19,991 nt of DNA from CAZWRN01 sp964446685 (GCA_964446685.1 CAYUPO010000017.1:1-19991); one strand, 5' to 3'; numbered from the stretch's first letter, positions 6,008 to 14,334 are shown. The notes: generated by a model from the letters alone, not told the origin. Numbers and translations: made by a program.

Positions 6008-6448
6008 ATGCTACCAAGGATCCTATTACTGGTTTTATTAATAATTTATTCCGGTAGTTTATTTGTCGGAGGAGTAGTCTGGCAAAGGAAAAACGATCCT
6101 GATAAAAGCCGAACTATTTTGGCCAATCTGAATAATCCAAGTAGCCCATCTTACGCCAATTTAATGGGAACTCTTCAGGGTAAAGTAACCAAAGTAGAAG
6201 GCGAAAAAATTTATATTGAACCCAAAAAAGGCGGCCAAGCAATTTTCTCACTTTCACCAAGTGTCGTAGTAAGTGAAGCAAAAAATGGTGAAATAAAAGA
6301 GCTTGGCACAAATAAAGAGGCTATCCAACTTAACCGGAATATGACTATGACTATTAAAGGATTCAATAATGGCTTCGCAGTCACCTCAATTACCTACGCT
6401 ACAGAATCTTCACCAATAACCGGCCAAATGCCAGAACTTAAGAATTAG
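6008..6448 (+). CDS. Membrane-anchored protein of unknown function
   Basis: 146 residues from ATG 6008. Residues 3-26 form one hydrophobic segment (RILLLVLLIIYSGSLFVGGV), a signal anchor, followed by a soluble part of about 115 residues outside the cell. The soluble part has alternating beta-strand character with GKVTKVEGEKIYIEP and later VTSITY, reminiscent of a small OB-like beta barrel, but I cannot assign a family. There is no lipobox. It has its own promoter and is followed by another exported protein gene with its own promoter. Confidence 0.7.
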   Translation: MLPRILLLVLLIIYSGSLFVGGVVWQRKNDPDKSRTILANLNNPSSPSYANLMGTLQGKVTKVEGEKIYIEPKKGGQAIFSLSPSVVVSEAKNGEIKELGTNKEAIQLNRNMTMTIKGFNNGFAVTSITYATESSPITGQMPELKN

Positions 6449-6458
6449 GCCTGTAGTA

Positions 6459-6487
6459 TTGAGTCTTTAAACAAAATGGTGTATAAT
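6459..6487 (+). promoter_or_regulatory. Leaderless promoter of the 6496 gene
   Basis: TTGAGT at 6459-6464, 17-base spacer, perfect TATAAT at 6482-6487. Only 8 bases separate the -10 box from ATG 6496, so the transcript should start at or within a base or two of the A of the ATG. This is one of the clearest leaderless arrangements in the window. Confidence 0.85.
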
Positions 6488-6495
6488 ATTTTTAT

Positions 6496-7647
6496 ATGAA
6501 CTTTCATGAGAGAAATAGTTCTGATCTCTCTAAGGCCGTTGAAATAACCGGTACCGCTTTTGGAAAAGATTTACCAGTTAACAGTACATCAAATTTAACT
6601 AGATTAAGAAGAAGTTTGGTTGAGAAATTTCCCCGAGTTGCCTCTTTGACGGCAGCTTTTATGCTTTTGGGTAGTGCAAATTCCTCTGTAGCGGATGCAT
6701 CATCAGAACCACAACAATCAGACTTACTATCCACGAGTAATACAGTTTTACTTTCTGAAAAAAAGATACCCCCTCTAATTGATGTAAATCAAACAGTAGC
6801 TTTAGCAATTTCTCCAAATCTTATGGATGGAGGAATCGGATCCGGAGGATCAAGTAGTAGCGAAGATCCACTACCTTCAGACACTAAAATTGAAACAAGT
6901 CCAGCAAGTGCCACTTCAAAACCCATCGAATTTTTAATAACTTATACTGGCAAAGAGGAAAATTCCACACCAGATATAAAAACACAGTCTGAAATGGAGG
7001 CTGAAGAAAAAGTTAATGAGTTATTTGATCTGACAATGCCGTACCCCGGCCTAAATGAAGCAACTATTGAACTAAGGAATATGATGGTACGACAACCAAA
7101 TCCAAAACAAAATACTGAAAGCAATCTTCATTTGATTACATCATTTGGTCCAAAAGGACAGTATGGTTTTTCTGGCGTTGGTGTGGCTGTAAATACTTTA
7201 TCCGCAAATAACAGAGTGATAACTGTCATTTCTGATGTTAAACCCATGACAAGTAATGGAGTAGAAAAACCATTTCTGAAACATATACTGTTGATAAGTA
7301 ATCGTCCACTTGATCCAAATAATTTAGGCATGTTTTTTGAATCAGTTTTACTGCCTCTTAATACTATAAAAACATCGAATGACTTAGTGTATGAAAGACT
7401 TGCAGAGAAACAAGGTCAAATTTCTATTTCAGATTTGGATGATGAAATTTCCAAGGAGGATTCAGGATTGAAAGCGAGAATTCGAGGACTTGCTCGAAAA
7501 AAAGCTCTTGATTCAATACCTGAATTGTTAAAACAGAATCCAAATTGGAAAATGAGTCCTAGTTTTACAAATATTTATAATGGATATCTGGAAAGAATTA
7601 ACAATGAAAAAGATTTATTAAAATATCTAGCTGATTTTGAAGTTTAG
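6496..7647 (+). CDS. Probable exported protein, unknown function
   Basis: 383 residues. A basic stretch (TRLRRSLVEKFPR, about 35-47) leads into a hydrophobic segment (SLTAAFMLLGSANSS) and an AxA-like site near SVADA, which looks like an export signal with an unusually long N-terminal region. A low-complexity S/T/P/G linker follows (about 70-145, GGIGSGGSSSSEDP). The C-terminal half (about 155-383) is a mixed alpha/beta domain I do not recognise. ATG 6496 is fixed by the promoter just upstream. If the signal is not used, residues 1-40 would be a cytosolic tail. Confidence 0.7.
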   Translation: MNFHERNSSDLSKAVEITGTAFGKDLPVNSTSNLTRLRRSLVEKFPRVASLTAAFMLLGSANSSVADASSEPQQSDLLSTSNTVLLSEKKIPPLIDVNQTVALAISPNLMDGGIGSGGSSSSEDPLPSDTKIETSPASATSKPIEFLITYTGKEENSTPDIKTQSEMEAEEKVNELFDLTMPYPGLNEATIELRNMMVRQPNPKQNTESNLHLITSFGPKGQYGFSGVGVAVNTLSANNRVITVISDVKPMTSNGVEKPFLKHILLISNRPLDPNNLGMFFESVLLPLNTIKTSNDLVYERLAEKQGQISISDLDDEISKEDSGLKARIRGLARKKALDSIPELLKQNPNWKMSPSFTNIYNGYLERINNEKDLLKYLADFEV

Positions 7648-7659
7648 AAACATTCCTGA

Positions 7660-7689
7660 TTGACAGGTATTTCATTTTTAAAATACGAT
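7660..7689 (+). promoter_or_regulatory. Promoter of the secreted FN3 protein gene
   Basis: Perfect TTGACA at 7660-7665, 18-base spacer, TACGAT at 7684-7689. Ten bases lie between the -10 box and ATG 7700, so the leader is only a few bases. Confidence 0.7.
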
Positions 7690-7699
7690 GTAAGAGATA

Positions 7700-9241
7700 A
7701 TGAAATTTATTTTTAAAACACTGCCATTACTTTTTTTTATTCTCTTTTTTTCTTTAAACATACCAAAATATTCTTATGCTCAGGGATATGATACAGCCGC
7801 TGGTGGGGATTCTACTGATACAAGTGGGGGAGGTGGACAGCAAAGTTTTGATGGCTCAAATGATAAATCAGCTGCTAATAGCGACGTAAGTGATTTTAGC
7901 GGAAATAATGATTTTAGTGGTAGCAATAGTAATGATTTTAATGATTATTCCTCCAATGACAACGGAAATAGTTTTTCTGAATTTGTCGATTCGACTTTTG
8001 GAACAGGAAGTGGGATTGATAATACTACTAGCCCAGGTGGTCCTGCACCTTTAAGTAACCAAAATGATACTATAGACCAAAGTGGTGCTACTGCTTCTTT
8101 GGAATCAACTGATACCGGCTATGAATGTTCTACAGTCAACTGTAATTCTCCTGTAGTAACAGGTATTACATCCTGTGTAGGCAGTAAACCGGTGGTGGAT
8201 CTGAGTTGGACAGGAGACGCGACAAATGTTAGTTATTGGCATATCGTCAGGGCACAGGAACCAAATCCGACATTTGCTCAAATTGGAAATAGACCAGTTG
8301 GTGCATATTCATACCGTGATAGTGTATTAGCGCCAAACATGGTCTATTACTTTGCTGTTTTTGGCTCAAACTCAGGCAATGGGATTGGTTATTCAGCCAG
8401 GACTCCATTGTCTGATATTTTGGCTGTTTATACCCCTTCTTGTGAACCAATAATTACAGCGAGCTGTCCTGCAGATGGACTTCCTGAAAGATTTAATTTG
8501 ACATGGAATAATAATGACCCAGCCGCATCAGGCTATAAAATATATCGTGGCGTCAATCAAAATCCTGCCTCAAGAGTTTTTTTGCCACCAAAGTATAATG
8601 CCTCAACTTCCAGTACTACAGATAATACTGTAACTGTTGGTACTTCATATAATTATTGGTTGAGGTCATTTGTGACTGTTTATCATGCTGCTTATTCTGA
8701 AGTCACATCAACTGATGAGAATGGAAATCCAACCGGTTATCAGGATTTTCCAGCATATTATGAAGATGTGGAAGCGCCATTTTCAGGAATGTCGATAAGT
8801 AAATCTCCGGTGATGTGTACTGCTGCACTGCCAAGCCCATCTGTAGCCCCCTCCGTCTTGCCGAGTCCTTCTGTGGCACCGGTTAGTCCAACAATCAATT
8901 TATATCTCAATGATCAGCCAAGCGGCGATCTTCCATTACCAGTTGATATCAATACGCCAGTTACTATTCGCTGGACAGTCAACAATGCCACCGACTGCAC
9001 AGCATCATCAACTCCTAATCAAAGTTATTGGTCAGGAGCCCAAAACCCTAGTTCCGGTACCCAATTAGCCGATACTTCAACAGCTGGAACTTATCAGTTT
9101 AGCTTGCAATGTACTAATAATGGCACTTTAACCACTACTGTGACATCAGAGCTAAAAGTAAGAGCCGTAACTGATCCGTATATTCAGACAACCGGAGGAG
9201 ATGTTCATTCTAATAAAGATATCCGGGTTCCAAATCAGTAA
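7700..9241 (+). CDS. Secreted FN3/Ig-like surface protein
   Basis: 513 residues. A signal peptide (1-27, ending YSYA-Q) precedes a D/S/N/G-rich disordered stretch (about 30-140). Two fibronectin type III-like domains follow (about 150-247 and 250-372), each starting near a cysteine and holding motifs such as VDLSWTGDATNVSYWHIVRA and GYKIYRGVNQNP. A proline linker (PSPSVAPSVLPSPSVAP, 378-394) joins them to an Ig-like domain (about 397-489) with cysteines 433 and 471. The end reads DPYIQTTGGDVHSNKDI (492-508). I recall similar GGDVHSN-type motifs from CPR secreted proteins, where they precede a longer C-terminal region; here only five residues follow. Likely roles are cell-surface adhesion or display. 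No sortase motif or C-terminal membrane anchor is present. Confidence 0.8.
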   Translation: MKFIFKTLPLLFFILFFSLNIPKYSYAQGYDTAAGGDSTDTSGGGGQQSFDGSNDKSAANSDVSDFSGNNDFSGSNSNDFNDYSSNDNGNSFSEFVDSTFGTGSGIDNTTSPGGPAPLSNQNDTIDQSGATASLESTDTGYECSTVNCNSPVVTGITSCVGSKPVVDLSWTGDATNVSYWHIVRAQEPNPTFAQIGNRPVGAYSYRDSVLAPNMVYYFAVFGSNSGNGIGYSARTPLSDILAVYTPSCEPIITASCPADGLPERFNLTWNNNDPAASGYKIYRGVNQNPASRVFLPPKYNASTSSTTDNTVTVGTSYNYWLRSFVTVYHAAYSEVTSTDENGNPTGYQDFPAYYEDVEAPFSGMSISKSPVMCTAALPSPSVAPSVLPSPSVAPVSPTINLYLNDQPSGDLPLPVDINTPVTIRWTVNNATDCTASSTPNQSYWSGAQNPSSGTQLADTSTAGTYQFSLQCTNNGTLTTTVTSELKVRAVTDPYIQTTGGDVHSNKDIRVPNQ

Positions 9242-9245
9242 TCTC

Positions 9246-9274
9246 TTGTATTACCACTTCAAAAAAATTAAACT
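9246..9274 (+). promoter_or_regulatory. Promoter of the arginine decarboxylase gene
   Basis: TTGTAT at 9246-9251, 17-base spacer, TAAACT at 9269-9274. Nine bases lie between the -10 box and ATG 9284, so translation should start within a few bases of the transcript 5' end. Confidence 0.6.
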
Positions 9275-9283
9275 TACCTAACA

Positions 9284-9781
9284 ATGAATATTTTTGTAGT
9301 TTCATCTGTTGGGGAAGGCCAAACACAGCTCTCTGCTTTTGATGCCGCTTTAAATAAAGCCGGAGTTTACAACTACAATTTGATCCGGCTATCATCAGTC
9401 ATCCCAGCACATAGTAAATTAATTACTAGTGGTACACCCAAGGTAACAGGGGAGTGGGGAGATAAACTTTACATTGTTCAAGCGGAGATGAGATCTGAAA
9501 CACCAGGAGAGGGGATAGCTGCTGGGATCGGCTGGTATCAGTTTGAACCAGACCAGAGAGGTGTCTTTGTTGAACATGAAGCAGTAGGTAAGTCAGCAGA
9601 GCAGGCCTATCAAAAAGTCGAACAAATGATTAGACTATCATTAGAAGATCTCTGCAAAGGTAGAAATATGGCATTTGATGACTCAAAAATAAACCATAAA
9701 ATTATTTCAGTAAATGTTAAAGACAAACCAACTTGCGCATTGGTAATTGCAGTTTATCAGTCAGAAGGATGGCGAGTGTGA
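9284..9781 (+). CDS. Pyruvoyl-dependent arginine decarboxylase
   Basis: Decarboxylates arginine to agmatine using a pyruvoyl group made by self-cleavage. The 165-residue protein matches the PvlArgDC family: GEGQTQLSAFDAALNKAG (10-27), then NLIRLSSVIP (32-41), where cleavage is expected between S37 and S38 so that S38 becomes the pyruvoyl residue. GIAAGIGWYQFE and the catalytic glutamate region VEHEA (about 105-109) follow. Agmatine could serve polyamine synthesis or acid resistance; no agmatinase or deiminase is in the window. The 3' end overlaps the transporter gene, so the two are probably co-translated. Confidence 0.92.
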   Translation: MNIFVVSSVGEGQTQLSAFDAALNKAGVYNYNLIRLSSVIPAHSKLITSGTPKVTGEWGDKLYIVQAEMRSETPGEGIAAGIGWYQFEPDQRGVFVEHEAVGKSAEQAYQKVEQMIRLSLEDLCKGRNMAFDDSKINHKIISVNVKDKPTCALVIAVYQSEGWRV

Positions 9782-10680
9782 GTAGCTGGCTATTTTATGC
9801 TATCTTATCACCTGTTGTTTTTGCAGCGATAAACTTTGTTGATAAATATCTCCTGGAAAGTCGGGTAAAAAATTATCTTGGGATGCCTATTTATAGTTCG
9901 ATAGCCGGACTTTTATTTGGAACTATGGCTTGGGTTTATCTGGGATTTCCTTTACTTAATATTATTGATGGTATTCTTGTTTTGGTTACGGGAGTTTTAA
10001 GTATTATTGCTTTGGTGGTTTATTTTCAGGCTTTGTCAGATGAAGAAACCAGTAGTGTGATTATTTTGTTTCAATTAACTCCCGTTTTTAGCATGGTTTT
10101 GTCGTTTTTGTTTTTAGGTGAAGTTATAACTTTAAAACAGTTTTTAGGATTTACATTAATTATATTAGCTGCTATTGGTGCATCTCTAAAGCTTAAAAAT
10201 AATAAATTTGAAATCTCCAAAGCTTTCTGGCTGATTTTTGCCTGTGATATTATTTGGGCTTTAACAAATGTTATTTTTAAATTTGTTTCTGAAGAAAACT
10301 CATTTGGTTCACTTTTAGTTTACGAAGGATGGGGATTCGGATTAGGTGGAATTATTTTGTGGCAGTTATTCCCAAAAATAAAAGCGGCTTTTTTGGAAAA
10401 TTTCCATGAATCAGGTCTCTTTGTTTCATTTATTATATTTATAAATGAAGCGCTGTACGTTATCGCCAGACTTGTTACTTATTATGCCATAACTCTTGGA
10501 TCAGTCACGCTTGTTTCAGTTATTGGATCAACTCAGGTATTTTTTGGAGTAATTTATGGCATAATTTTAAGCATTTTTCTTCCGAAAATATTTAGTGAAG
10601 ATGTCAAAATTAGTAGTATTGGGAAAAAATTATTACTAGCAGTATTAGCTTTTTTTGGAATTTATATTATTGGGTCGTAA
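9769..10680 (+). CDS. DMT-superfamily transporter (EamA-like)
   Basis: About 303 residues with around ten membrane segments in two repeated halves of five, typical of EamA/DMT permeases. The first half ends near QFLGFTLIILAAIGASLKLK, the usual close of an EamA repeat. ATG 9769 overlaps the decarboxylase by 13 bases. A second candidate, GTG 9778, makes a 4-base GTGA overlap with the decarboxylase stop and lies 9 bases after AGAAGG (9763-9768), a good Shine-Dalgarno, so GTG may be the true start. The longer TTG 9733 start adds a poorly hydrophobic, basic leader and is unlikely. The substrate is unknown; coupling to arginine decarboxylase suggests agmatine or an amino acid. The 3' end overlaps the convergent gene by 14 bases. 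Confidence 0.85.
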   Translation: MASVSSWLFYAILSPVVFAAINFVDKYLLESRVKNYLGMPIYSSIAGLLFGTMAWVYLGFPLLNIIDGILVLVTGVLSIIALVVYFQALSDEETSSVIILFQLTPVFSMVLSFLFLGEVITLKQFLGFTLIILAAIGASLKLKNNKFEISKAFWLIFACDIIWALTNVIFKFVSEENSFGSLLVYEGWGFGLGGIILWQLFPKIKAAFLENFHESGLFVSFIIFINEALYVIARLVTYYAITLGSVTLVSVIGSTQVFFGVIYGIILSIFLPKIFSEDVKISSIGKKLLLAVLAFFGIYIIGS

Positions 10681-11599
10681 CTGGTTTAATAACATATTTT
10701 TTTAAGTAAAATACAGGTGATCTTTGTGATTTAGATAGTCTTAATCCTGGGATACCTAAATCTTGCTCTATATTTATGTATTTATATCCCATTTTGTAAT
10801 GTATTTCCGCAGTTATCTTATTTAAAACTTCATAAGTTCCGGGAAATTCCATATCAGCCTTAATGAAATGTCCAATTACAAATGAATCATGCACTCTTTC
10901 ATCTATAGTAAAACCTACTAATTTATCATCAATAAATATTCCATGAGTCAATAGTTCGAAATGCTGATGATATTGCATTACTCGTTTTAATGCTGTCAGT
11001 TCTATTTCGATATCTTGTAAGTTTTTATTTTTTTGATTTGCCCATCTCATAAATAAATCTAGAATAATATTATGTGAATCAGTATTTGATAAATCAATTA
11101 GTTTCACTTGATGGTCTGGAAATAATTCCATAAACTTTTGATATTTTGTTACTTTATGATGATGCACATTAGTCAACTCAGCTGATTCTTTAAGTGGAAT
11201 TACATAGTCATGTTGATCTTGATTTTCCTCAATACTAAATTGGATTTTGGTATTTAATAGTAATTCTTTTACTGATATTTCGGGAACGATATTTATTTCA
11301 GCTGAAAAATTATTTTCATTAATATAGGCAATGAGTTTATTAACTGTATCAGTGGTTTTGTTATTACCTAAAAAAGAAAAAACAAGTTGGCTATTAGTAT
11401 AGTCAGGCATACATATGACTAAATTATTATTAAGCCAGCAAAATTTTGCAGAAGAGTTAGTATTGTATGCCCATAAACTTGTAAAACTAAAATCTGAGTA
11501 AGGTGGGAAATTTTTAGTAAATCCTTCAATCTCATCTTTATGGGAAATATCAACAAACTGAAAATTAGGAAATGTATCCTCGCGAATCAATAAAGTCAT
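10667..11599 (-). CDS. DUF2156 (phosphatidylglycerol lysyltransferase C-terminal-like) protein
   Basis: 310 residues with no membrane segment. The fold is expected to be a tandem GNAT. The C-terminal stretch YINIEQDLGIPGLRLSKSQ followed by PVFYLKKY is the hallmark of the DUF2156/LPG_synthase_C domain, which in MprF transfers aminoacyl groups from tRNA to lipid. The N-terminal PYSDFSFTSLWAY (about 33-45) also fits stand-alone DUF2156 proteins. Without the MprF flippase part, its acceptor cannot be predicted; lipid, peptide or small-molecule acylation are all possible. Upstream promoter signals on this strand are weak. It is convergent with the DMT transporter (14-base overlap) and divergent from the signalling operon. 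Confidence 0.85.
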   Translation of the reverse strand: MTLLIREDTFPNFQFVDISHKDEIEGFTKNFPPYSDFSFTSLWAYNTNSSAKFCWLNNNLVICMPDYTNSQLVFSFLGNNKTTDTVNKLIAYINENNFSAEINIVPEISVKELLLNTKIQFSIEENQDQHDYVIPLKESAELTNVHHHKVTKYQKFMELFPDHQVKLIDLSNTDSHNIILDLFMRWANQKNKNLQDIEIELTALKRVMQYHQHFELLTHGIFIDDKLVGFTIDERVHDSFVIGHFIKADMEFPGTYEVLNKITAEIHYKMGYKYINIEQDLGIPGLRLSKSQRSPVFYLKKYVIKPVTTQ

Positions 11600-11644
11600 G
11601 CAAGTATCTTAACTCATCTTTAATACTATTTCTATTTGTATGAC

Positions 11645-11671
11645 TTGACAGAAATATTCTATAAATATACT
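11645..11671 (+). promoter_or_regulatory. Promoter of the sensor/kinase operon
   Basis: Perfect TTGACA at 11645-11650 and TATACT at 11666-11671, with a short 15-base spacer. ATG 11686 begins 14 bases after the -10 box. The short spacing lowers confidence, but both hexamers are close to consensus. Confidence 0.5.
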
Positions 11672-11685
11672 GTTGAATTAGTAAG

Positions 11686-12510
11686 ATGCAAAAAATAAGT
11701 TCTGGTTGGCTTAAAATTATTTCTACAGGTATATTTATAATCCTGGTTGTCTACTGGATTCTATTTCAGATTTTTTTAACAGGCAGTAACAACCATCATC
11801 ATCAAATTTATACTTTTAGTACCATTTATGGAATTATGGCACTATGGGGAACTTTTTGTGGTTTTATTATTGCTTCTAAATGGGGAGGTATCAAAAGTTT
11901 TTTTGGTAGAGCCTTAATTTTTCTCTCTACTGGGCTTTTTTTGCAAGAATTTGGTCAGCTGACATATTCATATTTTTATATTGTTAAGCAATTACAAGTT
12001 GCAGACTATCCTTCTCTTGGCGATGTTGGCTTTTTCGGAACAATACCGTTTTATTGTCTCGGTGTAATATATATTGCGAAAGTATCAGGAGTAGGAATGT
12101 ATATTAAATCCTTAAAAAGATTAATCCCTTCCTTAATGATAACTTTTTCAGTTTTAGGAATTGGTTATTATCTTTTTCTACAAGGTTACACTACTGACTG
12201 GTCAGCCCCTGTAAAAACATTTTTGGATTTTGGTTATCCTTTTGGATCCGCTATTTATATCTCACTGGCCATTAGCACTTATATTCTTTCTCATGGAGCA
12301 TTGGGGGGATTAATGAAAAATAAGATCAGGTTTTTGATTTTTGCATTATTTATTCAGTTTTTAGCTGACTACACTTTTTTATATCAGACCTCCAGAAGCA
12401 CATGGACTGACAGTGGGATAAATGATTTAATATATTTAATATCATATTTTTGTATGACATTAGCACTTGTAAACTTTAATATGATTTACATGGAATTAAA
12501 AGAAAATTAA
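11686..12510 (+). CDS. Multi-pass membrane protein, possible sensor module
   Basis: 274 residues with about seven hydrophobic segments (near 10-30, 45-65, 75-90, 112-130, 145-165, 185-205 and 215-265). The stretch ADYPSLGDVGFFGTIPFYCLG resembles the multi-TM sensor domain that sits N-terminal to some bacterial histidine kinases and GGDEF proteins, but here it ends without a kinase. The stop codon (TAA 12508-12510) abuts the ATG of the next gene and the histidine kinase follows, so I infer it is a membrane sensor subunit for that kinase. This is context-based and not proven. Confidence 0.7.
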   Translation: MQKISSGWLKIISTGIFIILVVYWILFQIFLTGSNNHHHQIYTFSTIYGIMALWGTFCGFIIASKWGGIKSFFGRALIFLSTGLFLQEFGQLTYSYFYIVKQLQVADYPSLGDVGFFGTIPFYCLGVIYIAKVSGVGMYIKSLKRLIPSLMITFSVLGIGYYLFLQGYTTDWSAPVKTFLDFGYPFGSAIYISLAISTYILSHGALGGLMKNKIRFLIFALFIQFLADYTFLYQTSRSTWTDSGINDLIYLISYFCMTLALVNFNMIYMELKEN

Positions 12511-12792
12511 ATGGATCCACTATCACAGGCAGTAAAAAATATTATTAAAGAACAACAGACTATTATAGGGCCTCTCGCTTTAGAACAGGCTAAGAAAATT
12601 CAGGGCCTAACTATTAAATCCACTGACGATATTGTGGTAACTGGTGATCATAAAACAGTTCTCGGAAATTTAGTGAGTCAGTATGCCAGAATTTTTGGGC
12701 AGGCTTCGGTTCAGGTTTGTCAGGATGCCTTTGAACAATATCAGGATAAAATCCCTCCTCAGGAAATCCCGGAAATTTTGGTTGTGCATTAA
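12511..12792 (+). CDS. Small soluble protein between sensor and kinase
   Basis: 93 residues, mostly predicted helix, with QQTIIGPLALEQAKKIQGLTI (15-35), a short segment DIVVTGDHKTVLGNLVSQYARIFGQASV (40-67) and a helical tail. No signal or membrane segment. It starts directly after the preceding stop and ends five bases before the kinase start, so all three are one transcription unit. I do not recognise a family. An adaptor linking the membrane protein to the soluble kinase is a reasonable guess from position only. Confidence 0.75.
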   Translation: MDPLSQAVKNIIKEQQTIIGPLALEQAKKIQGLTIKSTDDIVVTGDHKTVLGNLVSQYARIFGQASVQVCQDAFEQYQDKIPPQEIPEILVVH

Positions 12793-12797
12793 TTAAT

Positions 12798-14174
12798 ATG
12801 ATTTCAACTGCTGCTTTGCAAAGCTATTCCTTACTCTGTGAAAAAATCTTATCAATAGATGATCCTCTGATGCAGATGGGAACTATTCTAATGGCCACTT
12901 TAAGTGAATTAAATAAGCTGTCATATACCTATCAGAATATTAATGTTTTAGTAATTGATGATCAAAACATACTAACTAATGCTTATTTTTATGATCCTGA
13001 GGTAACAAAAGCTGATATAGTCAATTTTCAGATAGTTCCTGTGACAACAATTATTCACAGTAATTCAGAAATCGAAAAAGAGCTGATGTGGGGTAAGTTA
13101 CTGCTAAATTCAGATATGCAGCTGTTAAACGCCCAGTATCCCTTAAAAGATCAACTCAGGACTACAGTATTTGTGCCACTTATTAATGCTAAAAGGCTAA
13201 AAGGTATTTTGATTTTAACCAGTAAAAGGGGAGCTGATCAGGTCTCTGAGGAAGAACAGGAATTTTTAAGACTGATCGGTCATTTAGCTAATTTTAGTTA
13301 TAAGTTGTTTGACACTCAGAATTCACTGACTCATGTTTCTCAGGAAGTTTATAAAGCCAATTCTGAACTACATAAGATTAATAAATTAAAAGATGATTTT
13401 GTCTCAATTGCTTCGCATGAACTCCGAACTCCAATGACTGCAATCAGATCCTATGCCTGGATGGCGCTTCACAGGTCAGATGTTCCGTTATCCGAAAAGT
13501 TAAAAAAATATCTTGAAAGAACTATGATCTCAACAGAAAGGCTGATTAATCTGGTAAATGATATGTTAAATGTTTCCCGAATTGAATCCGGCCGGATAGA
13601 AATTGCCCCCTCTGCTTTTGACCTGCCTAACCTGATTGGCGAGGTGATGGTTGAAGTAGATGCTAAATCCAAAGAAAAGAATCTGACTATTGAGCAGATA
13701 CCGTCTCAGATACCAATGATGTTTGCAGATGAAAACAAAGTCCATCAGATATTGCTGAATCTGATTGGTAATTCGCTTAAATTTACGCCTGAAAATGGCA
13801 GGATTACTGTTTCTTATCAGTCTGACGGAAAAAATATTGAAGTTTCAGTCAAAGATAACGGAGTAGGAATAGGAGAAGAAGATCTCTCAAGTCTGTTTAA
13901 AAAATTCAGTAGGCTGGATAATTCATATGTTGCAACTGCCAGTACCGGGGGTACCGGTCTTGGGCTTTATATCTGTAAAAGTTTACTGGATCTGATGAAA
14001 GGAACTATTCAGGTGAAATCTGATGGAGTTGGTAAAGGGACCACATTTTCATTTACTTTACCTGTTGCCACTCCTCAGTTATTACAGGAAGCTGAAAGAT
14101 ATCACTACAAACCACCACAGGCACGTCTGCTGGAACCAGTGGCCATCCAGGCTTATCCTAATGAACCGGCGTAG
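12798..14174 (+). CDS. Soluble GAF-like sensor histidine kinase
   Basis: 458 residues, no membrane segments. Residues about 5-170 look like a GAF domain (INVLVIDDQN...FVPLINAKRLKGILILTSKRG...FLRLIGHLANFSY). A short coiled coil (about 175-200) leads into the HisKA helix with phospho-acceptor H207 in FVSIASHELRTPM. The ATPase domain has the N box N325 (NLIGNSLKFTP), G1 DNGVGIG (353-359), F box near FKKFSRLD (367-374) and G2 GGTGLGL (384-390). A proline-rich tail of about 35 residues follows. All residues needed for autophosphorylation are present. It closes an operon with a membrane protein and a 93-aa protein; the response regulator downstream has its own promoter. Confidence 0.95.
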   Translation: MISTAALQSYSLLCEKILSIDDPLMQMGTILMATLSELNKLSYTYQNINVLVIDDQNILTNAYFYDPEVTKADIVNFQIVPVTTIIHSNSEIEKELMWGKLLLNSDMQLLNAQYPLKDQLRTTVFVPLINAKRLKGILILTSKRGADQVSEEEQEFLRLIGHLANFSYKLFDTQNSLTHVSQEVYKANSELHKINKLKDDFVSIASHELRTPMTAIRSYAWMALHRSDVPLSEKLKKYLERTMISTERLINLVNDMLNVSRIESGRIEIAPSAFDLPNLIGEVMVEVDAKSKEKNLTIEQIPSQIPMMFADENKVHQILLNLIGNSLKFTPENGRITVSYQSDGKNIEVSVKDNGVGIGEEDLSSLFKKFSRLDNSYVATASTGGTGLGLYICKSLLDLMKGTIQVKSDGVGKGTTFSFTLPVATPQLLQEAERYHYKPPQARLLEPVAIQAYPNEPA

Positions 14175-14220
14175 TATGAAAGTAGAAGGGTTATTTCTAA
14201 GTGAATTCCAGGTTTTATAG

Positions 14221-14241
14221 ATCCCGTATCAAGTACGGGAT
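14221..14241. repeat. Short perfect hairpin (8-bp stem)
   Basis: ATCCCGTA (14221-14228) pairs with TACGGGAT (14234-14241) around loop TCAAG. No T-run follows, so it is a poor intrinsic terminator. The form (CCCGTA-TCAAG-TACGGG followed by ATGACG) resembles small dispersed palindromes reported from many bacterial genomes. It lies between the kinase and response-regulator genes. Confidence 0.7.
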
Positions 14242-14273
14242 GACGAAGTGCACTCTGGAATAATATTTTATAT

Positions 14274-14334
14274 GATAGTTGACTGCGGAGCAGGAGCTTG
14301 CTCATAGATCACAGCTGATGTCGGCTTGACTATC
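14274..14334 (+). other. Imperfect larger hairpin before the response regulator
   Basis: GATAGT (14274-14279) is complementary to ACTATC (14329-14334), enclosing GAGCA...TGCTC and AGC...GCT inner stems. The 3' side overlaps the -35 region of the response-regulator promoter. It could be a structured tail of the kinase mRNA, a regulatory site, or chance. No function is assigned. Confidence 0.25.

Noticed and set aside
9733..9768. TTG start for the DMT transporter
   Set aside because: It adds a basic, poorly hydrophobic leader inside the decarboxylase gene; ATG 9769 or GTG 9778 fit membrane topology and coupling better.
14023..14220. 65-aa frame overlapping the end of the histidine kinase
   Set aside because: It is an out-of-frame shadow of the kinase ATPase domain, with no start signal of its own.
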